In this document: piece by piece, positions 23,286-32,327 of the stretch
Numbering within the stretch: the stretch's first letter is position 1
How the letters are laid out: the number at the start of each line of letters is the position of its first letter
NCBI GenBank assembly: GCA_021399435.1
Contig: JAJTUP010000005.1
Location: forward strand, 806,001-870,000
DNA from: Diaporthe sp. PMI_573
Lineage: Eukaryota; Ascomycota; Sordariomycetes; Diaporthales; Diaporthaceae
Length of the DNA stretch: 64,000 nt
Direction of reading: 5' to 3'
The notes under the pieces: model-generated
Seen by the model: the letters and a program-made list of their open reading frames with translations, nothing else
Told to the model about the DNA's origin: nothing
The model's database searches: none
Position numbers and translations under genes: made by a program

Positions 23286-24384
23286 ATGGCTGTCGCAAAC
23301 ATCCAAGACAGAACGTCAGAGGTATGCCGCCTTGCGCCAGACCAGCTGCCTGGGCATAATGCATTCTAACACTATCCCCAGTTCAAATCCATCCTGTCGC
23401 AAGCACAACGACGACAAGCCCAGGCCAAGGTCGGCTCCCAACGACGGTCCCTCCTCACAGACGCCCAGAAGGCAGAAGCAGATGGCTCCCGACAACCCCG
23501 CCGGTCCGACTTCGCGCGCAAGGCCGCAGACATCGGCCGGGGCATCAGCGGCACGATGGGCAAGCTGGAGAAGCTGGCACAGCTCGCGCGGCGGAAGACC
23601 CTCTTCGACAACCCCGTCGAGATCAACGAGCTCACCTTCGTCATCAAGCAGGACCTCTCGGGGCTCAACCAGCAGATCGCGGGCCTGCAGACTGTGGTCA
23701 GGTCGTCGCAGCAGGGCGGCAAGTCGCAAGAGTCGGAGCACAACAAGAACGTGGTGCTGCTCCTGCAGGGCAAGCTGACGGACGTGTCGGCGAGCTTCCG
23801 CGAGACCCTCGAGATGCGGACCAAGACGATACAGGCGAGCCGGTCGAGGCAGGAGAACTTCCTGTCGTCTGTCTCGACACAGGCGCAGGTCCCGCTGCAG
23901 CAGTCGGCCAGCCCGCTGTACGGCACGCCCAAGACGGGCACGCCGGTGCCGGGCGGGGACACCCTGTCGCTGAACCCCGTGGGCGACCAGCAGCTACTGA
24001 TGATGGAGGAGGCGCAGCCCCAGAACACGTACATCCAACAGCGTGGGGAGGCCATCGAGGCTATAGAGAAGACCATCACGGAGCTGGGCAGCATCTTTGG
24101 GCAGCTGGCGACGATGGTTTCGGAGCAGACCGAGATGATTGAGCGGATCGACGCCAACACGGAAGATGTCGTGGACAACGTCGGGGGCGCACAGAGGGAG
24201 CTGCTCAAGTACTGGAGCAGTGTGTCGTCAAACCGATGGCTTCTTGCTAAGATGTTTGGCGTCATGATGATATTTTTCTTGTGAGTTGCCCTTACCTTTA
24301 CCCTTCGAACTGCCCTTTACGGCATTGCGCAGTGATCGTATTGCTAACGAGACGTACAGGCTCTGGGTCTTGATCGCTGGATAG
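23286..24384 (+). CDS. SED5: Golgi Qa-SNARE syntaxin 5 (Sed5)
   Basis: The t-SNARE of the cis-Golgi that pairs with Bos1, Bet1 and Sec22 for ER-to-Golgi fusion. Exons 23286-23321, 23382-24280 and 24360-24384 give 319 residues. The N-terminal peptide (residues 1-16, containing DRTSEF) matches the Sly1-binding peptide of Sed5 and is split by intron 1 after its 12th codon. An Habc-type helical region spans about 45-190, followed by a Ser/Gln/Pro linker. The SNARE motif covers about 232-293, with the zero-layer glutamine near residue 261 in MVSEQTEMI. Residues 298-319 form the C-terminal membrane anchor, whose last eight residues come from the tiny third exon. Length and architecture are those of the family. 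It lies 860 bp upstream of the aldo/keto reductase on the same strand, with no functional link. Confidence 0.95.
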
Positions 24385-25240
24385 TTACCCACCAGTGTGT
24401 GTGCGAATTTTGATACCTACTTTTCTTTGTTGTAACAGTACCAACCTCACTGCCCTGGGTCGCGGCGCAAAAGCAGCATTTTTCTCTTCAGCACTCGAGG
24501 CATAGAAAGACTTTACGGCGTACTTGATATAATGCTCAAAAAGACCATGAATAGATGCATGGCGGCGGCAGACAGCCCGTCCCTTATTTTTTCTTCTTCT
24601 TCACTTCGACGAAGCTTCCTCCCTCGAATGCGTGACGTAGGTGCGTATGTCCTGCAGATGCAACGACCACTACCAGACCCAGGTGCAGGAATCACATGCT
24701 CGGGACGTTCCCACGCATTCACCGCCTTGCTGGTTACACAGTAAAGAGTCGTTGAGTAGGTACGTAGGTAGCAGGGAACAGCAGAGAGGACTTTACCAAA
24801 AAGGTCGGCTCAATAAACCACCGAAGGGTGAACCACGCCAAGTCTTTCCTTTTTCCGCCTCGCCTGCAGCTTCGCCGAAACGAGCCTGTTTGGGCTGCCC
24901 TCAGCGGGTCCCTGGGACCTTGGTGGGCTTTCCCAGCAGTGCTGTCACCCCAGGCCTTGGCAGCCCGCGGGGGAGGGGCACCCGAGGACCTGAATTACAT
25001 TTCCTTGGAGGGGGAGCTTTGGAGGGGCATTTATCCGGGCGAGTCTCGATTTCCCCTCTGAAGTTACTGTTTTGATTAGATACTCTGTCTTTTCTCTTGA
25101 CTTTTCTGTTTCTGGAAGATTTCATTCCGTCCTCACTCAATTGACCACTCCAGATTACTGTTCAAGCTCCCAGCGAGTGATACTCAAAGCTAGTTAGATA
25201 TCCAGACACCCGTCCACCTCTCACAACACATACACACAAG
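24385..25240. other. Intergenic region, SED5 3' flank and reductase promoter
   Basis: No gene seen. The last 170 bp before the reductase ATG contain a CT-rich stretch (25085-25120), typical of fungal transcription start regions. Confidence 0.6.
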
Positions 25241-26271
25241 ATGGCCGACATCACCTTCCCCCTCAACAGCGGCCACAAGATCCCAGCAGTCGGGTACGGC
25301 ACCTGGCAGGCCGCGCCGGGCGTGGTGGCAGAGGGCGTGTACCACGCGCTCAAGTCCGGGTACCGCCTGCTGGACTGCGCGTACTGCTACGGCAACGAGG
25401 CCGAGGTGGGCCAGGGCCTGTCGCGGGCCATCTCTGAGGGGGTAGTGAAGCGGTCGGACGTCTTCGTCGTGACGAAGGTCTGGGCGACGTACAACACGCG
25501 CGTGCAGCTGGGCCTGGACAAGTCCCTCAAGAACCTGGGGCTCGACTACGTGGATTTGTTTTTGGTGCACTGGCCCCTGCTCATGAACCCGGAGGGCAAC
25601 GACGACAAGTTCCCCAAGCTGGCCGACGGGAGCCGCGACATCGTCAAGGAGGGGTACCACCACACCGACACGTGGCGCCTGATGGAGGCGCTCGTGGACC
25701 CGTCCCAGGGCGCGGGAAAGCAGGCGCGCGCGATTGGTGTCTGTAACTACTCGCGCCGGTACCTCGAGGAGCTCCTCAAGGTGGCCAAGGTCGTCCCCGC
25801 CGTCAACCAGATCGAGAACCACCCCGCCCTGCCGCAGAATGACATCGTCAGCCTGTCCAAGGAGAAGGGCATCCACATCATGGCCTACAGCCCGCTCGGG
25901 TCTACCGGCGGCCCGCTGTTCAAGGAGGAGGTCGTCACCAAGGTCGCGGCGAAGCACGGCGTCGAGCCCGCGGCTGTGCTGCTGAGCTGGCATGGTAAGT
26001 TTTGTTGCTGTTTTTTAAGTACCGTCGCAATTCAATTCCCTACCCTGTGCTAACTGACTCGCCCGGTGAAATAGTACCCCGTGGTAGCACCGTGCTGCCC
26101 AAGTCGGTCACGCCGTCGCGCATCGAGTCGAACCTGAAGCTCATCAAGCTGGACGACGAGGACGTGAAGCAGCTGAACGCGTACGGCGAGGACCTGGAGA
26201 AGAACGGCAAGGTGCAGCGGTTTGTCTACCCGCCTTTCGGCATTGACTTTGGATTCCCGGACAAGTCATGA
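25241..26271 (+). CDS. NADPH-dependent aldo/keto reductase
   Basis: A cytosolic (alpha/beta)8 oxidoreductase that reduces aldoses, glyceraldehyde or similar carbonyls to alcohols, or the reverse. Exons 25241-25994 and 26075-26271 join to 316 residues, the normal family length. The catalytic tetrad is complete: Asp45 and Tyr50 in DCAYCYGNE, Lys79 in VTKVW, His110 in LVHWP. The NADPH-binding C-terminal motif is LPKSVTPSRIESNLKLI. The second exon starts inside the conserved VPRGSTVLPKS segment. It resembles fungal glycerol dehydrogenase/Gcy1-type enzymes more than dedicated xylose reductases, but the substrate is not determined by sequence. It converges on the SDR gene, 207 bp between stop codons. 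The next gene but one is a polyol dehydrogenase, so a role in sugar or polyol metabolism is a reasonable inference. Confidence 0.9.
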
Positions 26272-26478
26272 TCGGAGGGGGGCTTGGAGAAGTTGCAGGT
26301 AGAATAGAAAATAGAGAGTTGGATCTTGCATGACCTTTGCGCCTGAATGCGATGAACCCGTGTATGGTGTCTGAACAGCAACTTGGCTACAGTACTATGA
26401 CCTGACTCGATCTGAGTTGGTAATGGAATTGGTATTGAGACACACATCTAAACTCGAACATGTTTCTACTCTATAAGA

Positions 26479-27363
26479 TCACCTGCCCATCCACCCACCA
26501 TCAACAGTCAGAGTATGCCCGCTCATATAAGCACCAGCCTTGCTCGCCAAAAACACAGTCGGGCCCTTAAAGTCCTCAGGCGTGCCCCACCGGCCAGCAG
26601 GTATCCTCTCGCTGATACTCTTCAGCCTGCCGGGGTCATTAAGCAGCGCCTCGTTCATATCGGTAGCGATATACCCCGGCGCGATGCAGTTGACAGTAAT
26701 GCCCCGGCTAGTCCACTCGTTCGCAAAAGTCTTGGTCATCTGCGCGACACCGCCCTTGCTAGCCGCGTACGCGGGGACGGTGATCCCGCCCTGGAAGCTG
26801 AGCAGCGAGCCAAAGTTGACGATGCTGCCCCTGCGGCCCGTGGTGCTGTGCTCGGGCAGCTCGAGCATGTGCGCCGCGACGTCGCGGCACAGCGCGAAGG
26901 GCGTGTTCAGGTTCACCTGCAGGACCTCGGCGAAGTCGCTGTCCGGGAACTTTTCGGAGGGGTGCCGCCGCTGGATCCCCGCGCAGTTGACCAGGATGCG
27001 CACCTGGTGGCCGTCGGCTAGGACCCGCGGGACGAGGCCTGCCACGTCCTGGGCCGAGGACAGGTCTGCGGTGTAGATCTGGGCCTTGCGGCCTAGGGCT
27101 TCGATGGACTGGAGGGTGGACTGGTTGGAGGTGTCTCTCTGAGGGGCACAGCGCTTGTCAGCTCTTGCAGTATTTGGGAAGGGCAATCGTAGTGGGGAGT
27201 CTCAAGAAGGAGTTTATTTGAAGGTGTCATGGCTTACCTGGACCAGGAGGATGTCTGCGCCTGCCTCGGCCAGTGCGACGGCGATGGCCTGGCCAATGCC
27301 TCGTGTGCCGCCTGTTATGAGGGCTGTCTGGCCCTCGAGGGAGAAGAGAGCGTTGGTTGCCAT
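26479..27363 (-). CDS. Short-chain dehydrogenase, 2-deoxy-D-gluconate 3-dehydrogenase (KduD)-like
   Basis: An NAD(P)-dependent oxidoreductase of the classical SDR family. Exons 27363-27238 and 27138-26479 give 261 residues with the intron at 27139-27237. The cofactor motif is TGGTRGIG (17-24), followed by NCAG (93-96) and Asn118. The catalytic Ser153 and Tyr166-x-x-x-Lys170 (YAASK) are intact, and the chain ends VDGGWMGR, which is characteristic of KduD-like enzymes. Members of this subfamily oxidise deoxy-sugar acids at C3; whether this fungal copy does so is inference. The gene is divergent from the polyol dehydrogenase over a shared 1.1 kb promoter region and convergent with the reductase. 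The upstream open frame reading into the intron from 27186 is not the start, since the glycine-rich cofactor motif lies in exon 1. Confidence 0.9.
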
Positions 27364-28482
27364 GGCTGTGGGTTGTCACAGTGAAGCGATCGTGAGATTG
27401 GGACGTCTAAGTCAGTGAGTGAGTGAGTGAGTGGTCTGCCTGTGGTTCTCAACTCTTTAATTCGGTTTCAACACTCGTGACAGCTTCTGACATCACACGG
27501 CACGAGGAAGGGAAAGAGTCAGGCAAGGGTCATATGCCACGGCCAAGCAAGCATCCAGTTTATTAGTCGATTTAGCTATCCAAGAATCTCATGATTCACG
27601 GCTGTCTGTGGACAATAACTTACCCCCATTGTCCTAAGCTTGCTCCGATGCAGGCGCGTCGTATCGAGGGCGGCAACCATCGGCGAGAATTGCCCACTTT
27701 TTTCCCTCGCCCGTCGGCTGGGAGTCGTGCGAGTTCTGATGTGGACTGGGAGGCGTAGGGGGTGCGGGGGAGGGGAGGAGCTCCTCAGGGGGGACCCAAG
27801 GCACAACCCCGCTGACGTCGTCTGGGGAATTGGCCATTTTTTGGAGAAACCCGTCCGTTGCTTCGCTGGGCCCTTTTCCGACCCGATCTTTTTTTTTTGG
27901 TCTCCACGCGACGAGGGACGACCAAGGTACACACAGTAGACAGAGACTACAGGGAATTGTCTGCCTCCCAGAACCGTTTGGGCATGTCAGATCCTTAGGG
28001 GCCATGGCTCAAACAAACATTTACTGCCACAATTGGCACAGCTGGACAAGAGGGGAAAACTCGCCGAGACAAATCCGCTTTGAGGAGCGCACTATCGTGT
28101 AAGTCGACAGTCAACCGGCGCAGAGACCAGACCCCCGCGGGATGATGGAGTCGGTTCAAGGTTTGTCCCTTTTCGCCCGGGAAAATGCACCTGGATACGG
28201 CTGTGTCTTCGTGTCGATCGATATCGGAGCAATTATCTAGCCTGCCATTGATCCCGGTGTCAATACAGTACCTAAGAGATCCACCTTTTCCCGGTCTACA
28301 GCTTGAAGCTATTCATCTCTGTCTCTTGTCCGTCTCTGTCTGTATTCACCCACGCGACACCTATCATCTTGTCATCGCGAGCCTCATTTTGCTTCTTGCT
28401 TTTAATCAAATAGCCTATCAAGTGACAGCAGCAACCCCATATCACCTTCCTCCTATAATCCGTAACCACCAACACAACCAAA
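27364..28482. promoter_or_regulatory. Shared divergent promoter region, SDR and polyol dehydrogenase
   Basis: About 1.1 kb between two divergent metabolic genes, no gene inside. It holds a (GTGA) microsatellite at 27414-27433, the sequence TGACGTCG at 27813-27820 (a CRE-like site), and CTGGGG and GCGGGG hexamers near 27770-27830 that match the SYGGRG consensus of the carbon-catabolite repressor CreA. Such short matches are common, so regulation by CreA is only a suggestion. Confidence 0.4.
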
Positions 28483-29766
28483 ATGGCCACACAAACAGTC
28501 AGGGCCTCCGTGCTCCACGCAGCAAAGGACCTCCGCGTGGTAAGTGACGCGCCAGCCTCTCCTTCCCACGAGCGATGGCAATGATGCACCACCTAACAAC
28601 AGCCCAGGAAGAGCGCACCATCCCAACCCTCCAGCCAACCGAAGTCCTGGTGGCAGTCAAGTCGACAGGCCTCTGCGGCTCCGACCTTCACTACTACAGC
28701 CACTACCGCAACGGCGACATCCAGGTGCGCCAGCCCATGACCCTGGGCCACGAGTCGGCCGGCACCGTGACGGCCGTTGGCTCGGGCGTGACAGACCTCA
28801 AGCCCGGCGACAACGTCGCACTCGAGGTCGGCCTGCCCTGCGGCGAGTGCAAGCTGTGCGGCGAGGGCCGCTACAACATCTGCCGGCAGATGTCCTTCCG
28901 CTCCTCGGCAAAGAGCTTCCCCCACGCCCAGGGCACCCTCCAGGAGCAGATCGCCCATCCGGCCGCGTACTGCCACAAGCTGCCCGAGGGGGTTCCCCTC
29001 GATCTGGGCGCCCTCGCCGAGCCCCTCTCCGTCGCCCTGCACGCCGGCGACCGCGCCCGCCTCGACCCGGGGGCCACGGTGCTCGTCCTGGGCGCGGGCG
29101 CCGTGGGCCTCCTGTGCTGCGCCGTCAGCAAGGTCATGGGCGCAAAGAATGTGGTCGTCGCCGATATCAACGCCGACCGCGTGGGCTGGGCCGTCGAACG
29201 CGGCTTTGCGGACGCGAGCGTCGTGGTCCCCATGAAGAGGCCCGACACGATCGAGGCGAAGCTCGAGTTCGCGCGCGAGGTGGCGGCCCTGGTGGCTGGG
29301 GCGAAGACGAAGGCTGGCGAGGCCGTGGGCGATATTGATGCTACGTTCGAGTGCACCGGTGTGGAGAGCTGCCTGCAGGCTGCCATTTACGTGGGTGTCT
29401 CCCTTTCTTCTATTTTGTATTTGTATGATCACATTTGCAAGTGGCTGACTCAATTGGGCTCCCTCATAGTCCACACAACCAGGTGGCAAGATCCTCATCA
29501 TCGGCATGGGCAACCCCATCCAGACCCTGCCCATCTCGGCCGCCTCCCTCAAGGAGGTCGACCTGGTCGGCGTCTTCCGCTACGCAAACACGTACCCGCG
29601 CGTCATCGAGCTGCTGTCGGGCGACAACCCGAAGCTGCCGCCCGTCGCGGAGCTCATCACACACCGCTACGAGGGCCTCGACAGCATCCCCGAGGCCTTC
29701 GGCATGGCGGGCAAGGTCAAGGACGACAAGGGGGACCTGGTCCTCAAGGTCATGGTCAACATGTAG
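28483..29766 (+). CDS. Zinc polyol dehydrogenase (sorbitol/xylitol dehydrogenase type)
   Basis: A medium-chain zinc dehydrogenase that oxidises polyols to ketoses. Exons 28483-28539, 28608-29390 and 29470-29766 join to 378 residues. Catalytic zinc ligands are Cys42 (LCGSDLHYY) and His67-Glu68 (GHESAG), with Glu157 as a further candidate. Four cysteines (97, 100, 103, 111 in PCGECKLCGEGRYNIC) bind structural zinc. The Rossmann motif is GAGAVG (181-186), and the acidic residue after the second strand (ADINADR) suggests NAD rather than NADP. The segment RSSAKSFPHAQGTLQE is typical of the fungal sorbitol dehydrogenase-like group, which is often misnamed threonine dehydrogenase. Intron 2 (29391-29469) begins GTGGGT, slightly off consensus. 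It is divergent from the SDR gene and converges on the hydrolase gene 244 bp away. The exact polyol is not resolved. Confidence 0.92.
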
Positions 29767-30010
29767 ATTACCATATAGCGAGTGGTGTTTGCACAAAAGT
29801 GATGGATTTTGGTTTCAGTTTAGTGTCATTTGAAAGCAAGCTGGAAATTGCATGATGCTGCGTGGTGTGATATCTCAAAAGAGCAAGAAAGATGAACAAA
29901 AAAAAAAAAAGGCAGACCTCCCAATCCCCTGGTGACGCCGTGCCATGGTGACAAGCCCATCCACACCGTAAATCATACATATTTACTCATACAAACAAGG
30001 AGATCCCACC

Positions 30011-31459
30011 TCAGACTTCCAAGTCCAGGAGCAGAAGATCCTCCACCCAGTCGTAGACAGCCGCAGCACCCGCAGCAAGAGACCGAACCGCCTGCTCAGC
30101 GCCCACGCCCGGAGTCCCATACTCGAAAAGCACAAGCCCGTCATCCTCTACATCATACGCAGCACCGTCAGCAGGCATCCAGAGCCCGTCCGCGGCCCGC
30201 AGGGTCATGTCCGCACCCGCGCCGTCGTTATCAGCAACGACCAAGACCCGACCGTTGCTCGAACCCCACCAACCACCCGCGGCCAGCACAGCCGACTCCC
30301 CTCCCCCAACAACAGCGACACACCCACGGACCTTTGCGCCTCCGACAGCGGCGGCGAACTGGCTCACTAGCCCCGGTGCATCATCCACCCGAGCCGCGGC
30401 AGCCGCCCAGACGACGACGCGGGCCATGTCGAACACGCGGATGGCGCCCATCCACTCGAGCACGGAGGCCCACAGCGCCGCCGCCGATTCTGCCGCCGCA
30501 GCAGGGGGTACAGGACAATCCCCAAACCCAGGCGCCTCAACAACAACACACCCCCACCCCCTCGCAAGAAAATCCGCACACAAGCCCGAGTGCGCCGTAC
30601 GGTCATCCGAGACGACCAGCACGGCAGGGCAAGGTTCACCGGTGCGCAGGGTCCGCGGCGGGAGGCGGACGGCCAACGGGATCTGAGGGCGGGCGGGGCC
30701 AGCCGATGACTTTGCTGCGGCGATGGAGCCGCGGTCGCGCACGCCTGCTGTGCTGGTCTCGTCGGGCCGGGTCGCCGCGTCGTGCGTGTGCGGGATGGTT
30801 ACCTCGTCCAGGGGGCTTGAGGGGTGCAGGCGGCCTGCCTTGAGGTGGTATGATTTCTGGAGGTGCCAGGCGCGGGCGCGGACTGGGCAGGGGGTTTGGG
30901 ATGCTTCCGTTTCTGCCGATGGTGTATCCACCGAAGAAGCAGGTAGTGGTGAGTACCGCCCCACGCGCAGGACGGCGCACGCGCGGAGGTACAGCTCCGC
31001 GGCCAGAGCTTTGTCGCCTTGGTGCAGCAGGGCGTTCTCTGCGTGCAGCGCCAGCTCGTGCGCCCTCGGGTAAAAGGCGAGGGTGTACTCGGGCGAGGTG
31101 ACATCATCGATACCGCCCTCGATCAGGGTCTCGAAGATGGGCTGCAGGTCCTCGAGGTGTGCGTCCTGGAAGGGGGCCAGCCCTCTCCTGGCAGCGGTCC
31201 TCCACCAGCCGTTCTCCCATAGTGCCTTGACGCTGGTGTTGCTGCTGGTTCGGTCGTCATCCACCATGGGGGAGGTGGATGATGGGGGGCTAACTGGGCG
31301 TGTTGTCGTGAAGGGCCATGAGCGCTTTCGTTTTTGTAAGAGTTGTTGTTGTGTGGCGGCTGTGGTGGTTGTGGTGGTTGGCTTTGGCTGCCAGAGTCCC
31401 GAGGGTCGGAGTTCGGGTTCCGGTGATGTTTCCGGGGTGAGCATCCTCATGTGGGCCAT
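30011..31459 (-). CDS. FrsA/Ayg1-like alpha/beta-hydrolase homologue lacking the catalytic Ser and His
   Basis: A single-exon protein of 482 residues. After a low-complexity Pro/Thr/Ser leader (about 1-75) comes the helical cap region of FrsA, Ayg1 and dihydropseudooxynicotine-hydrolase-like proteins (NGWWRTAARRG, then LALHAENALLHQGDKALAAELYLRA, in part, and AWHLQKSYHLKAGRL followed by IPHTHD). The hydrolase core begins near PAVLVVSDDRTAHSG and includes VVVEAPGFGDCP. Where relatives have the nucleophile elbow GLSxGG, this protein reads VVVWAAAAARVDD. Where they have the catalytic histidine in a GTHVC-like motif, it reads FEYGTPGVG. Both positions are therefore lost while the frame stays open, which suggests a pseudo-enzyme or a neofunctionalised protein rather than a simple frameshifted relic. 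The core is strikingly alanine- and glycine-rich. It converges with the polyol dehydrogenase. Family assignment is fairly sure; biochemical role unknown. Confidence 0.78.
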   Translation of the reverse strand: MAHMRMLTPETSPEPELRPSGLWQPKPTTTTTTAATQQQLLQKRKRSWPFTTTRPVSPPSSTSPMVDDDRTSSNTSVKALWENGWWRTAARRGLAPFQDAHLEDLQPIFETLIEGGIDDVTSPEYTLAFYPRAHELALHAENALLHQGDKALAAELYLRACAVLRVGRYSPLPASSVDTPSAETEASQTPCPVRARAWHLQKSYHLKAGRLHPSSPLDEVTIPHTHDAATRPDETSTAGVRDRGSIAAAKSSAGPARPQIPLAVRLPPRTLRTGEPCPAVLVVSDDRTAHSGLCADFLARGWGCVVVEAPGFGDCPVPPAAAAESAAALWASVLEWMGAIRVFDMARVVVWAAAAARVDDAPGLVSQFAAAVGGAKVRGCVAVVGGGESAVLAAGGWWGSSNGRVLVVADNDGAGADMTLRAADGLWMPADGAAYDVEDDGLVLFEYGTPGVGAEQAVRSLAAGAAAVYDWVEDLLLLDLEV

Positions 31460-31597
31460 TGTTGGGTGTGGGATCCTTCCTCCTCCCCCGTCTTTCTCTC
31501 TCTCTTCCTCTTGCTCCCACCGCGGGGCAGTAAGACAACCCTGTTTCCAGCCGGGATCAAGCCACGAACAATATGTCCCGGAGCGAGATGAGGGGTG

Positions 31598-32327
31598 TTA
31601 AGCCGTGTTGAATGAGACAGTCTTGTTGATATAGTATTTGCAGAATTCACCCGAGGGCTTCTGATAAACCACGGTGCACCGCCTTATCCGGATGTGCGGC
31701 CGGGAAACGATCTGTTCACTTAGTGCACGGCGAGCTCTGTTGGCGGGGGGCGGAAAAATATCGTGTCAGCACAGGTTTCCAGAAAAGTGAGTAAGGAAGA
31801 AACAGAGAGAGACGAAAACCGGGCGACAGCAAAAAAATTGGATGAGTACCCCAAGAAAGTGTTGAGGCCATGCGGCTGAGAGGCGCCCGGGACCCGAAAT
31901 CGTGGATTTATAATTTGGGTCATTTGCACATTTTGGGTGGAGTTTTTGTTTGCTTGGCTCCGGGGTATTTTGCTGACCGGGGAATGTGCTTCGGGTTTAA
32001 GGCCAGACAGAGTCCGGGGGGCAATGGAGGGTAAAATGACAAGAACAAAACAGTGACAGAGGGATATGACGATATGGCAAATTACGAATGGGGGTTTTGT
32101 GGATATGGTATGGCAAACAGATATTTTTCTCCCCATGATTTCGAACAGTGGAAACAGTAGATCACTTGCCACAGAACAAGCAGCAAGCACACACACAGGA
32201 TTAACAGGGGGGAGGCGACTTACTCTGCGCGCAGGGATGCAATGCGGATCTTGTCCAACCTGAGATACAGGTCCTTAACGTAACCCTCGTCATCCTCGAC
32301 GTCGACCGGCTGGCGTCTGTGAGGCAT
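31598..32327 (-). CDS. Possible small two-exon gene, 80 residues
   Basis: Exon 1 (32327-32224) begins at an ATG in good context (gagcaccATGC) and encodes 34 residues of balanced, charged composition (MPHRRQPVDVEDDEGY, then a helical VKDLYLRLDKIRIASLRA). It stops at a strong GTAAGT donor. The best acceptor that keeps a frame is CAG at 31737-31739, giving exon 2 at 31736-31598 (ARRALSEQIVSRPHIRIRR and a Tyr/Lys-rich end) and an 80-residue, basic protein. The implied 487-nt intron is long for this genome, so further internal exons may exist and exon 2 may be wrong. No family was recognised. It is tandem with the hydrolase gene on the same strand. Confidence 0.42.

Noticed and set aside
23372..24265. 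297-codon antisense frame over SED5
   Set aside because: Ser/Cys-rich mirror of the SNARE coding sequence.
25190..25993. 267-codon antisense frame over the aldo/keto reductase
   Set aside because: Shadow frame; composition explained by third-position G/C on the sense strand.
28593..29552. 319-codon open frame antisense to the polyol dehydrogenase
   Set aside because: It is a shadow of the GC-rich sense codons; the sense strand has complete dehydrogenase motifs and splice sites.
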